Below are positions 8,478-15,815 of a stretch of DNA of 44,730 bases, one piece after another. Location: positions 1-44,730 of the forward strand of contig JBKOZS010000232.1 of the NCBI GenBank assembly GCA_046726015.1, written 5' to 3'. Both the position numbers and the translations under genes were made by a program. The stretch is from QHWT01 sp046726015. Lineage in GTDB: Bacteria; Acidobacteriota; Vicinamibacteria; Vicinamibacterales; 2-12-FULL-66-21. The notes beneath the pieces are model-generated. The model did no database searches, was not told where the DNA came from, and was given only the letters and a program-made list of their open reading frames with translations. Position 1 is the first letter of the stretch. Each line of letters opens with the position of its first letter.

Positions 8478-9280
8478 ACGCCGCACGCTCGGTGGCCCTG
8501 GCGGTGTTCCGCGAGTCGGTTCGCGACCGCATCTTCTACAACCTCGTGCTGTTCGCGGTGCTGCTGGTGGGTGCGTCGGTGCTGATCGGCCAGCTGACGG
8601 CGGGGCAGGACGTCAAGATCATCAAGGACCTCGGTCTCTCTGCGACGTCGATTTTCGGCCTCTTCATCTCGATCTTCGTCGGCATCAATCTCGTCTCGAA
8701 GGAAGTCGAGCGCCGCAGCGTCTATCCGCTGCTCGCGAAACCCATCCGGCGCTCAGAATTCGTCGTTGGCAAGTACGCCGGCCTGCTCCTCACGCTGATG
8801 GTGAACATCGTCGTGATGACGCTCGCGCTTTACGCCGTGCTGTTCTTCCTGGCGCGCGGCGTGCCGGAAAACGTGCAGCGGGCGTGGGATGCGCCGGCGC
8901 TCGACCCGGCTCTGCTCAAGGCCATTGCGCTCATTTACGTCGACCTCGCGGTCGTGACGGCGCTCGCGGTGCTGTTCTCGACGTACTCGAGCCCACTGCT
9001 GGCGGCGGTGTTCACGCTGGGCCTGTATGTCGTCGGGCAATTCAACGAGGACTTGAAGCGGTTCGACGAGATCGTCGGCGCGCCGGCCGCCGGCTTAATC
9101 GGGAAGGCCTGTTATTACGTGCTGCCGGACTTCGCGAGATTTGACGTGAAGCTCGCCGTGGTGCACGGCATCCCGGTCAGTGGCGGCTACATGCTGTGGA
9201 CCACCGCGTACGCGGCCGCCTACATTGGCGCGTTGCTCCTTGCTGCCTGCGTGGTCTTCTCCCGGAGAGATTTCAAGTGA
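8474..9280 (+). CDS. ABC-2 type transporter permease
   Basis: This 268-residue membrane protein has about six hydrophobic helices with the ABC-2 permease pattern: an N-terminal cytoplasmic stretch (VFRESVRDRIFYNL), a first helix, and the conserved block EVERRSVYPLLAKPIRR between helices 2 and 3, which contacts the ATPase. ATG 8474 is taken because it overlaps the ATPase stop as ATGA and has GGAG/GAGGG-like purines just upstream; a longer frame from 8093 would run inside the ATPase gene. It works with the preceding ATPase. Its end overlaps the next gene in a GTGA junction, which ties the TPR protein to the transporter. Substrate unknown. Confidence 0.92.
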   Translation: MNAARSVALAVFRESVRDRIFYNLVLFAVLLVGASVLIGQLTAGQDVKIIKDLGLSATSIFGLFISIFVGINLVSKEVERRSVYPLLAKPIRRSEFVVGKYAGLLLTLMVNIVVMTLALYAVLFFLARGVPENVQRAWDAPALDPALLKAIALIYVDLAVVTALAVLFSTYSSPLLAAVFTLGLYVVGQFNEDLKRFDEIVGAPAAGLIGKACYYVLPDFARFDVKLAVVHGIPVSGGYMLWTTAYAAAYIGALLLAACVVFSRRDFK

Positions 9281-10167
9281 CCCGGCTCGGGATCGGCGTC
9301 GCCGCGGCGGTGTGCCTGTGCGCCGCCGTCGCGCTACACGCGGCGCAGGACGAGCACTTCCCTTCGCCCGCCATCGATCGTCCCGAGCTTCTTTACGTTC
9401 GATCGGGCGACACGATGAAGCGGCTGGCGCTCGACCACGACGGCGTCGTCGCGGACGTGTACTGGATTCGCGCGTTACAGCATTTCGGACGCGAGCGTCT
9501 CGCGCCGCCGGATCACAAGCGCGATTACGGCCTGCTCTATCCGTTGCTGGATCTCACGACGACGCTCGATCCCGACTTCAGCATCGCCTATCGATTTGGC
9601 GCCATCTACCTTGGGGAACCGTACCCCGGCGGGCCTGAACGAGCGGATCTGGCGATCGCACTGCTGCAAAAGGGGCTCGCGAGGCAGCCGCAGAAGTGGC
9701 AGTACATGCAGGATCTCGGGTTCGTTTACTACTGGCACCTTCAGGACTATCAATCGGCTGCGAGCTGGTTCCAGCGTGCGTCAGAGGTGCCGGGTGCGCC
9801 GTCCTGGATGCGGCCGCTTGCCGCCGTCACACTCGCCGAAGGTGGCCATCGCAGCGCGTCACGCGCCCTCTGGCGCCAGCTCGCCGAATCCGAAGAGCCC
9901 TGGTTGCGCGACTCGGCGGGGTTGCGGCTCCGCCAGCTCGACGCCATGGACGTCATCGAGACGCTCCAGGAACGTGTCGCGGCATATCAGCGGGGGCATC
10001 CCGGGGAGCCGGTCACGTGGGAGACGCTGGTGGCTGCGCGGCTGCTGACCGGTGTGCCGCTCGATTCCGGCAACGTGCCGTTCGTGATCGATTCGAACGG
10101 CCGCGTCACGGTTGCACGCGAGTCGCCACTGTTTCCGCTGCCCGGGCAGAGGCCGGATAGCCGCTAG
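9277..10167 (+). CDS. Exported TPR-repeat protein following the ABC transporter
   Basis: This 296-residue protein starts at GTG 9277 in a GTGA overlap with the permease gene. It begins with a signal-peptide-like helix (basic VTRLGIG, then an Ala/Val/Cys-rich core, with a possible cleavage after HAA). The rest is helical with TPR character: LLQKGLARQPQKWQYMQDL and YQSAASWFQRASEVPGAP are recognisable units, followed by ERVAAYQRGHPGEPVTW. A cysteine in the core (VCLCAAV) does not make a good lipobox. TPR proteins are scaffolds; the tight coupling suggests it serves the same exporter. Its end touches the prepilin peptidase start (TAGTG). The precise function is not known. Confidence 0.75.
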   Translation: MTRLGIGVAAAVCLCAAVALHAAQDEHFPSPAIDRPELLYVRSGDTMKRLALDHDGVVADVYWIRALQHFGRERLAPPDHKRDYGLLYPLLDLTTTLDPDFSIAYRFGAIYLGEPYPGGPERADLAIALLQKGLARQPQKWQYMQDLGFVYYWHLQDYQSAASWFQRASEVPGAPSWMRPLAAVTLAEGGHRSASRALWRQLAESEEPWLRDSAGLRLRQLDAMDVIETLQERVAAYQRGHPGEPVTWETLVAARLLTGVPLDSGNVPFVIDSNGRVTVARESPLFPLPGQRPDSR

Positions 10168-10946
10168 TGAGCAGCGTGCCGGCGGCGATCGCATACCCGG
10201 TGGTCTTCGTCGTGGGGCTCCTCGTCGGGAGCTTCTTGAACGTGTGCATCTACCGGATTCCACGCAAGAAGTCGATCGTGTGGCCGGCCTCCCGCTGCGC
10301 ATCGTGCGAGCGTCCGCTCGCATGGTTCGAAAACGTACCCGTCCTCAGTTACGCCGCGCTCCGGGGACGCTGCCGCACCTGTGGCACCCGCATTTCACTT
10401 CAGTATCCGATCGTCGAGCTCGTCACGGCGGTCGCGTTCACCCTCGATTACGCAGCATTCGGCCTCACGCCGCTCTTTGTCGTCCGCGTGCTGTTTGCCT
10501 GCGCATTGATCGTGCTGTTTGCGATCGATCTCGAACATCAGCTGCTGCCGAACGTCATCACGGTTCCTGGCATCGTGGTGGGATTGCTGGCAAGCCTCTT
10601 CCTTCCGCCGGGGCCTTTGATGTCGCTCGCGGGCATCGCAGTCGGCGGCGGACTGCTGTGGCTGATCATCGAAGCGTGGCTGCGGCTCCGCGGCGTCGAA
10701 GCGATGGGCTTTGGCGACGTGAAGATGCTGGCGATGATTGGCGCGTTTCTCGGGATCAAGCTGACGTTTCTCACGTTTGTGCTGTCATCGCTGATGGGTG
10801 GGCTGATCGGTCTGTTCGTGATTCTGAGCCGCCGAGGTGGCATGGGCACGGCGCTGCCGTTTGGGACGATGCTCGCCGTCGCCGCGTTTATCGCGAGCGT
10901 CGCGGGGGAGCAGCTCATTGACTGGTATGTGCACCTGTACATGTAG
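10167..10946 (+). CDS. pilD: Prepilin peptidase / N-methyltransferase (type IV leader peptidase)
   Basis: This 259-residue membrane protein has the full signature of the bifunctional PilD/GspO family. The N-terminal loop holds the zinc-binding pairs C44-x2-C47 and C69-x2-C72, a region linked to the methyltransferase domain. The two catalytic aspartates of the aspartyl protease are D121 (AIDLEHQLLP) and D184 (GFGDVK). PilD cleaves prepilins after the glycine before Phe+1 on the cytoplasmic face and methylates the new N-terminus. The start GTG 10167 shares one base with the preceding TAG. Natural substrates in the window are the pilin-like proteins at 12805, 13334 and 13927 and the YfhO-pilin fusion at 3283; the PilX-like protein at 15012 is less certain. 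Confidence 0.95.
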   Translation: MSSVPAAIAYPVVFVVGLLVGSFLNVCIYRIPRKKSIVWPASRCASCERPLAWFENVPVLSYAALRGRCRTCGTRISLQYPIVELVTAVAFTLDYAAFGLTPLFVVRVLFACALIVLFAIDLEHQLLPNVITVPGIVVGLLASLFLPPGPLMSLAGIAVGGGLLWLIIEAWLRLRGVEAMGFGDVKMLAMIGAFLGIKLTFLTFVLSSLMGGLIGLFVILSRRGGMGTALPFGTMLAVAAFIASVAGEQLIDWYVHLYM

Positions 10947-10950
10947 AACG

Positions 10951-10978
10951 GCTTCAGGCGTCAGGCCTCGGGCTTCGG
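10951..10978. repeat. Short heptamer repeat, four units
   Basis: Units GCTTCAG, GCGTCAG, GCCTCGG and GCTTCGG lie end to end between the prepilin peptidase stop and the sensor kinase start. On the other strand they read CYGARGC, close to the CTGAGCC units elsewhere in the window. They fill nearly the whole 39-bp spacer. Confidence 0.6.
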
Positions 10979-10985
10979 GCCACCC

Positions 10986-12257
10986 ATGACACGAAGCGGC
11001 TATCTATTCCTCGGCCTGACTGCCATCGTCGGCATGCTCGCGGCGGTGCTGGCGTTCGCCGTGCTGCGGCTGTTCGCGGCCGCGCGCGCGGCGGCGAAAG
11101 CGGAGAAAGCGGAAGGGACCGAGACCGCCTTCATGGCGGCGGCGATCGAAGAAGCCGTGTCGCGGCTCCGCACGCAGGAACGCGCGATGAAGGCGCGCGC
11201 GGAAGCGTCTGAGCGCCTGAGCAGCGAGATCATCGCCAGCATGACCTCGGGTCTCCTGGTCGTCAGCGAAGATCGCCACGTCCGCACGCTCAATCCGGCC
11301 GCGCGCAAAATGCTCGCGCTGCCTGACGCGGACTGGTCCGGGGACTTTCGGGAAGTCCTCGCCGATGCGGCGCCGCTGGCCGACGTGGTGGAGGAGTGCC
11401 TGGCGTCCGCGCGGCCAATCGTCCGCCGGACGATCGCGCTCAAGGGCAATGAAGGCGCAGCGCACCTGGGCGTGACGGCGTCTCCCATCCGGGACGAGAG
11501 CGGGCACGCGCATGGCGCCATGTGCCTGTTCAGCGATCTCAGCGAGATCGTCGAGCTCGAGGATCAGCTCCGGCTGAAGGACAGCCTTGCGCGCCTCGGC
11601 GAGCTGACGGCGGGCATCGCGCACGAGTTCCGCAACGGCCTGGCAACGATTCACGGCTACGGACGGCTGCTGGATCTCGAGCGTCTGCCCGCGGATTTCC
11701 GGCCGTACGTCCAGGGCATTCGCGACGAGACCGAGGCGCTCGGCCAGGTCGTCACGAACTTCCTGAATTTCGCGCGCCCGACCGAGTTGACGCTCGCGCC
11801 GGTCGACATGGTCGCGATCGCCGAACGCGTGGCGGAGGAGATTCGCGGCGAGGCCCGCACGCGTGGCGGCGACGTCACCGTTCGCGGCGAGTTCGCGCCG
11901 GTCGATGGCGATGAAGTGCTGCTGCGGCAGGCATTCAGCAATCTGTGCCGCAATGCACTCGAGGCGTGCGCGGACGCGCACATCAAACCGCAGATCGCGA
12001 TCGAGGGCGCTCGCGACGAGGGGCAAGGCGTGCTCCGCATCAGCGTCATTGACAACGGGCCGGGGATCGACGAGCAGGTCGCGCCGCGGATGTTCCGCCC
12101 CTTCGTCACGACGAAGGCTCGCGGCACCGGCCTCGGACTCGCGCTCGTTCAGAAGATCATCGTCACGCACAACGGTCGCGTCGTCGCGCAGGCCGAACCA
12201 GACGGTGGCACGCGCCTCATTGTCACGCTCCCCCTTGCCGGCGCGGCGCCTCCATGA
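10986..12257 (+). CDS. PilS/NtrB-like sensor histidine kinase
   Basis: This 423-residue kinase has one N-terminal membrane helix (residues ~5-32), a coiled linker, a PAS domain (~80-190; GLLVVSEDRHVRTLNPAAR is typical), a HisKA domain with the phospho-accepting H213 in GIAHEFRNGLATI, and a HATPase domain with N box NLCRNALEA, G1 DNGPGID and G2 GTGLGLAL. The HEFRNGL form of the H box and the PAS layout fit the NtrB/PilS group, which phosphorylates sigma-54 activators. The receptor part is much smaller than the six-helix sensor of Pseudomonas PilS. The matching activator is at 20688, at the other end of the pilin operon; pairing is inference from family and position. The stimulus is unknown. 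Confidence 0.9.
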   Translation: MTRSGYLFLGLTAIVGMLAAVLAFAVLRLFAAARAAAKAEKAEGTETAFMAAAIEEAVSRLRTQERAMKARAEASERLSSEIIASMTSGLLVVSEDRHVRTLNPAARKMLALPDADWSGDFREVLADAAPLADVVEECLASARPIVRRTIALKGNEGAAHLGVTASPIRDESGHAHGAMCLFSDLSEIVELEDQLRLKDSLARLGELTAGIAHEFRNGLATIHGYGRLLDLERLPADFRPYVQGIRDETEALGQVVTNFLNFARPTELTLAPVDMVAIAERVAEEIRGEARTRGGDVTVRGEFAPVDGDEVLLRQAFSNLCRNALEACADAHIKPQIAIEGARDEGQGVLRISVIDNGPGIDEQVAPRMFRPFVTTKARGTGLGLALVQKIIVTHNGRVVAQAEPDGGTRLIVTLPLAGAAPP

Positions 12258-12307
12258 TCACCCGGGGGGCTTCGCCCCGCCGGAACCCCCTGCACTTTGT
12301 TTAGATC
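12258..12307. other. GC-rich hairpin after the sensor kinase
   Basis: The perfect hairpin GGGGC-TTC-GCCCC lies at 12266-12278, within 10 bases of the kinase stop. It could slow RNA polymerase, but no run of T follows directly (the nearest T-rich stretch is about 15 bases later), so it is not called as an intrinsic terminator. Confidence 0.4.
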
Positions 12308-12556
12308 GCCGGGGGCCCCTACACCCCGGCTGGCTCGCTCCATTACGCGGCCGCGGACAGGCCGCTCCATTCCGCTCGCATGCTCGCGGTGCCGGGGGCC
12401 CCTACACGCCGGCTGGCTCGCTCCATTACGCGGCCGCGGACAGGCCGCTCCATTCCGCTCGCATGCTCGCGGTGCCGGGGGCCCCTCCACGCCGGCTGGC
12501 TCGCTCCATTACGCGGCCGCGGACAGGCCGCTCCATTCCGCTCGCATGCTCGCGGG
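12308..12556. repeat. Tandem repeat, three units of 83 bp
   Basis: Three near-identical 83-bp units begin at 12308, 12391 and 12474, each starting GCCGGGGGCCCCT and ending near GCATGCTCGCGG. Unit 1 differs from unit 2 by ACCCC versus ACGCC after the first block, and unit 3 has TCC in place of TAC. There is no unique spacer between units, so this is not CRISPR. Each unit contains the palindromes GGGGCCCC, GCGGCCGC and GCATGC. Because 83 is not a multiple of three, the unit is read in a different frame in each copy, which argues against coding. It fills the upstream half of the region before the pilin operon. Confidence 0.92.
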
Positions 12557-12570
12557 AACCGTTAGCCCGC

Positions 12571-12610
12571 TCCGCCTTGTCCGCCGAAGCCGCAACGCGG
12601 CGAAGGCGGA
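12571..12610. repeat. Nested inverted repeat
   Basis: The outer arms TCCGCCTT (12571-12578) and AAGGCGGA (12603-12610) are perfect complements. Inside them sits a second perfect hairpin, GCCGC-AAC-GCGGC (12589-12601). This looks like a dispersed palindromic element rather than a gene or terminator. Confidence 0.65.
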
Positions 12611-12648
12611 TCGCGTGGCTCACTCGCTGTGCTCGTTCGCTTCCACAA

Positions 12649-12667
12649 TTGTTACGAACCGTAACAA
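12649..12667. promoter_or_regulatory. 19-bp perfect dyad, candidate activator binding site upstream of the pilin operon
   Basis: TTGTTACG-AAC-CGTAACAA has perfect 8-bp arms around a 3-bp centre, in an AT-richer stretch unlike its surroundings. Its centre is about 145 bp upstream of the start predicted from the sigma-54 motif at 12777, a usual distance for enhancer sites of NtrC-type activators. The natural candidate is the PilR-like protein encoded at 20688. The dyad is seen directly; the protein that binds it is inference. Confidence 0.5.
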
Positions 12668-12776
12668 AAACGCGCATCAAGGGCACATACGGGCCTGTAA
12701 TCAGCCTTTCCGAGCACCAACTAACACGCCGTAAACAAACAAGTTAGCTCCCTCCAACGAAAGACCGTTCGAGCGG

Positions 12777-12792
12777 TGGCAGCGCCATTGCT
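12777..12792 (+). promoter_or_regulatory. Sigma-54 promoter (-24/-12) for the minor pilin operon
   Basis: TGGCAGCGCCATTGCT matches the -24/-12 consensus TGGCAC-N5-TTGCW at the conserved TGGCA and TTGCT with correct spacing. A sigma-54-dependent activator gene lies in the operon it would drive, and pilin operons are often sigma-54 controlled. One difficulty: the predicted transcription start (about 12803) is only two bases before ATG 12805, so the message would be nearly leaderless. Confidence 0.5.
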
Positions 12793-12804
12793 CAGTTGGA
12801 AGGC

Positions 12805-13356
12805 ATGCGGCGGATCCTGAACGAAAACGCGCGCGGTTTTTCACTCATCGAACTGATGCTCACCATGGCAGTGGCTGCCACCCTGGCGGTCATCGCGGTG
12901 CCGGCACTCAACGCGATGAGCGATTCTACAAAGCTTTCCAATGCCGCCCAGCAGGTGGAGCGGGAGTTGCAAACCGCGCGAATGAAGGCGGTCGCGAACA
13001 ACACGCCGCTCCGCTTCCGCACCAACTGCCCTGCAACTGGTTATTTCCGGATCGTCGAGAAACTCGGCACCGCTGCTGATACGCCGACGACGCGCTGCGA
13101 TGCGTCCACGTATCGCTGGCCGGCTGCCGATACTGATTTGTCGACGACCCCGAACTACGACGGTCCTGTGCGTCAGCTTTTGAACGACGCGACCGTCACG
13201 ACGGCGTCGATTGAATTTCGACCGGATGGCACGGCGTGGAACCTCACGAGTGGCACGGCGGTGGCGCTGACGACGCCACTCACGCTCACGGTGACGCGCA
13301 ACAGCAAGACGAAAACGATAACGGTGAACAACCTTGGCAAAGTCGTACTGCAGTGA
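12805..13356 (+). CDS. fimT: GspH/FimT-family pseudopilin (minor pilin)
   Basis: This 183-residue protein has an 11-residue leader ending in Gly, then mature FSLIELMLTMAVAATLAV with Phe+1 and Glu+5, the prepilin signature. The segment ELQTARMKAVANNTPLRF after the helix is the hallmark of GspH/FimT/FimU proteins, minor pilins at the tip-initiating complex. The mature part has two cysteines (TNCPAT, TTRCDA). ATG 12805 gives a normal leader; TTG 12796 would add three residues. No well-spaced Shine-Dalgarno is present (GGAAGG ends one base before the ATG). It is the first gene of the pilV-pilW-pilX-pilY1 operon, whose order is the standard minor-pilin order. Processing would be by the prepilin peptidase at 10167. 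Confidence 0.88.
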   Translation: MRRILNENARGFSLIELMLTMAVAATLAVIAVPALNAMSDSTKLSNAAQQVERELQTARMKAVANNTPLRFRTNCPATGYFRIVEKLGTAADTPTTRCDASTYRWPAADTDLSTTPNYDGPVRQLLNDATVTTASIEFRPDGTAWNLTSGTAVALTTPLTLTVTRNSKTKTITVNNLGKVVLQ

Positions 13357-13930
13357 ACGGGGCTTCAGCCTTGCGGAGGTGGCGGTCGCGACCGGCATGC
13401 TCGCGGTCGTGTCGCTTGGCGTGGCGCAGATGTTTGCGCTCTCGACCGAGAAGAACCTCGCGGCAAAGCACCAGGTGTCGACCACCGCGATGGCGACACA
13501 GAAGATGGAGCAGTTGCGAGGCCTGACGTTCTCGTACGACACGGGCGGCATGGGCCTCCCCGTCACCGATACGACGACCAACCTCACGCTCTGTGCACCG
13601 GATGCGACCGGGCATGGCCTCGACCCGTCGCCGACCTCGCCCACGGTCAATGCGTCACTTGAATCGAATATCCGCGGGTACGTCGATTTTCTCGATGCGC
13701 GCGGCAATTGCGTGAACGCCAGCGGTGGCACCGTCGCGCCGTCTGGCGCCATCTATACGCGCCGCTGGGCGATCCAGCCGCTTCCGACGAACCCGAACAA
13801 CACGCTCGTGTTCACCGTACTCGTGACACCGACAGCGAAAGAGAACCAGCGCACGATTTCGTCCGACGGCCGCACGCGCCTGGTGGAAGACGCGATGCTC
13901 ATCAGCGTCCGGTCAAGGAAGGCTCCATGA
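13334..13930 (+). CDS. pilV: PilV/GspI-type minor pilin
   Basis: This 198-residue protein starts at TTG 13334, the only start that gives a leader: MAKSYCSERG, then mature FSLAEVAVATGMLAVVSLGV with Phe+1 and Glu+5. The gene overlaps fimT by 23 bases in another frame. The segment STTAMATQKMEQLRGLTF after the helix is typical of PilV/GspI, where the helix is followed by a conserved methionine-rich stretch. Two cysteines remain in the mature protein (LTLCAP, RGNCVN); a third lies in the cleaved leader. It likely forms the priming minor-pilin complex with FimT, PilW and PilX. Family placement is good; the exact orthologue name is less sure. Confidence 0.85.
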   Translation: MAKSYCSERGFSLAEVAVATGMLAVVSLGVAQMFALSTEKNLAAKHQVSTTAMATQKMEQLRGLTFSYDTGGMGLPVTDTTTNLTLCAPDATGHGLDPSPTSPTVNASLESNIRGYVDFLDARGNCVNASGGTVAPSGAIYTRRWAIQPLPTNPNNTLVFTVLVTPTAKENQRTISSDGRTRLVEDAMLISVRSRKAP

Positions 13931-15009
13931 ACCGCGAACAGGGCTACTCGCTCGTCGAAATGCTCGTGTCAATGCTGATCATGATGGTCGTCACCGGCGC
14001 CATCTTTCAGCTCGTGAACCCGTCGCAATCTGCCTCGCAGGTCCAGCCGGAAGTGCAGGACATGCAGCAACGCATGCGCGTTGGCACTGACACGCTCTTC
14101 AAGGATCTGGTCATGGCCGGCGCCGGACCGTATCAGGGACCGGTCACGGGCTCGCTGATGGGATTCTTCGCGCCAATCATCCCGCGGCGTACCGGCAGGG
14201 TGAATCCCGATTCGACCACCGCGGCGTTCGACGACCGCCTGACGGTCGCGTACGTCCCGAACACTTACTCGCAGACAACGATTCGCAACAACATGCCGAC
14301 TCCGTCGGCGGAGTTGAAGGTGACGGACCAGCCGAACTGCCCGCCCGATGCGAACCAGCTCTGCGGGTTCAAAGAGGGGGAGGCAGTGATCATCTTCGAT
14401 TCCAGCGGTCACTTCGACACCTTCACGATCACACAGACCCAGCCGGACGCCGCCCACCTCCAGCATCGCGGGCAGGAGTTCACTTACGAGTACCAGGCAG
14501 GTGCGCCGATCACGCAGATCAAGTCGCACACCTACTATTACGATGCGACGAACCGCCAGCTTCGCGATTACGACGGCGACTCGTCCGACTACCCGGTCGT
14601 CGACAATGTGGTCGGACTGAAATTCGAGTACTTCGGCGATCCGAACCCGCCCACATCGCCGAAGCCGCCATCCGGTATCGCAAACTGCCTCTACGACGCC
14701 GCGGGCAACTACAACGCATCGGGCATGTCGACGTTGACGACGGGTGGCGGCTCGCTCTCGCCGTTGCCGATATCGATGTTCAGCGATGGTCCGTGGTGTG
14801 GCGGCGGATCGAACCTGTTCGACGCCGATCTCTATCGCGTGCGCAAGGTCAAGGTGATGCTGCGGATCCAGACGCCAATTGCCGCGCTGCGCGGCCGCGA
14901 CACGACGCTGTTCGCGAATCCAGGCACGAGTGTCACCGGACAGAAGTTCATTCCGGATCTGGTGTCGGCGTTCGAAGTCTCGCCGCGCAACATGAACCTG
15001 AGCCGCTGA
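13927..15009 (+). CDS. pilW: PilW-family minor pilin
   Basis: This 360-residue protein starts at ATG 13927 in an ATGA overlap with pilV. The leader is six residues (MNREQG), then YSLVEMLVSMLIMMVVTGAI: Glu+5 is present, but position +1 is Tyr instead of Phe, a tolerated change. The large periplasmic domain has the PilW/GspJ-like helix segment VQDMQQRMRVGTDTLFKDL and ends in a conserved KVKVMLRIQT strand. Four cysteines are present (QPNCPP, QLCGF, ANCLYD, PWCGGG). It is the largest minor pilin here. Position between PilV- and PilX-like genes supports the call. Confidence 0.85.
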   Translation: MNREQGYSLVEMLVSMLIMMVVTGAIFQLVNPSQSASQVQPEVQDMQQRMRVGTDTLFKDLVMAGAGPYQGPVTGSLMGFFAPIIPRRTGRVNPDSTTAAFDDRLTVAYVPNTYSQTTIRNNMPTPSAELKVTDQPNCPPDANQLCGFKEGEAVIIFDSSGHFDTFTITQTQPDAAHLQHRGQEFTYEYQAGAPITQIKSHTYYYDATNRQLRDYDGDSSDYPVVDNVVGLKFEYFGDPNPPTSPKPPSGIANCLYDAAGNYNASGMSTLTTGGGSLSPLPISMFSDGPWCGGGSNLFDADLYRVRKVKVMLRIQTPIAALRGRDTTLFANPGTSVTGQKFIPDLVSAFEVSPRNMNLSR

Positions 15010-15011
15010 TC

Positions 15012-15815
15012 ATGACCGAACGTCCAACCACCATCGACCGGCTCAAGCGCGAGGAGGGCACCGCGCTCATCATCGCCCTCATGGCGACGATGCTGCTGAC
15101 CGCGCTCGGCATGACGCTCGTGCTCACGAGCAATACCGAGACGATGATCTCCGGCAACTACCGCAACAGCCAGGAAGCGTTGTACGCAGCAGACGCAGCC
15201 GTCGAGCGCGTCGTGCAGGACCTGCTGCTCATCCCGCGCTGGAACGACATCCTCAGAGGCAACACCACCATCAGTCCCACGTGCGCGGGCGTCAGCACCT
15301 TCACGCCCGTCTCGTTGACGCCCTCGGGATTCGTGGATACGACGACGTCCCCGACGATTCCGGACAGCAACCAGCAGATCAACCTGCTGAACGCCACGTG
15401 CACGTTGCAGAAGGATACGGACACCCTGGACCTGTGGGGAGCGAACGATCCTGCATGGCGGCTGTTCGCGTACGGCCGCCTGCAGAACATGCTGCCCAAC
15501 AACACGATCGACAGCCAGATGTACATGGCCGTCTGGGTGGCCGACGATCCCGCAGATAACGACGGCAATCCGGACACTGACGCGAATGGCACGCTGACGC
15601 TCCACGCGGAAGCCTACGGGCCGTCGGGCACGCGCAAGGTGATTGAAGTCACGGTCGCGAGGACGTCGAGCACGGAAATCGAACGCGGTCAGATCGCCCA
15701 GCGCGGACAGGACGAACTCAACCAGCGCGCCCGCAAGGCCGCGGTGCAGACACCGGGCAAGACCCTTTCCAACATGCAGATGGGAGTCCGCCCCGGCGGA
15801 TTGGTGGTGCAGTGA
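15012..15815 (+). CDS. pilX: PilX N-terminal-domain pilus assembly protein
   Basis: This 267-residue protein starts at ATG 15012, two bases after the pilW stop. It has a PilX_N-type start: KREEG followed by TALIIALMATMLLTALGM, with a glycine where cleavage would fall but no Glu+5. Next comes the conserved NTETMISGNYRNSQEALYAADA, the hallmark of PilX proteins (here residues ~40-62). The rest is a periplasmic domain with two cysteines (SPTCAG, NATCTL) and a polar C-terminal tail. In other bacteria PilX works with PilY1 at the pilus tip; the next gene is pilY1 and overlaps by one base. Lack of Glu+5 is also known in GspK-type tip proteins. Confidence 0.87.
   Translation: MTERPTTIDRLKREEGTALIIALMATMLLTALGMTLVLTSNTETMISGNYRNSQEALYAADAAVERVVQDLLLIPRWNDILRGNTTISPTCAGVSTFTPVSLTPSGFVDTTTSPTIPDSNQQINLLNATCTLQKDTDTLDLWGANDPAWRLFAYGRLQNMLPNNTIDSQMYMAVWVADDPADNDGNPDTDANGTLTLHAEAYGPSGTRKVIEVTVARTSSTEIERGQIAQRGQDELNQRARKAAVQTPGKTLSNMQMGVRPGGLVVQ

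Noticed and set aside
12261..12280. Intrinsic terminator after the sensor kinase
   Set aside because: The hairpin GGGGC-TTC-GCCCC is not followed directly by a T run.
12308..12556. CRISPR array
   Set aside because: Units are contiguous with no unique spacers, are too long, and no cas genes are nearby.
12297..12734. 145-codon frame through the tandem repeats
   Set aside because: It is made of 83-bp non-coding repeats read in shifting frames and has no protein-like pattern.
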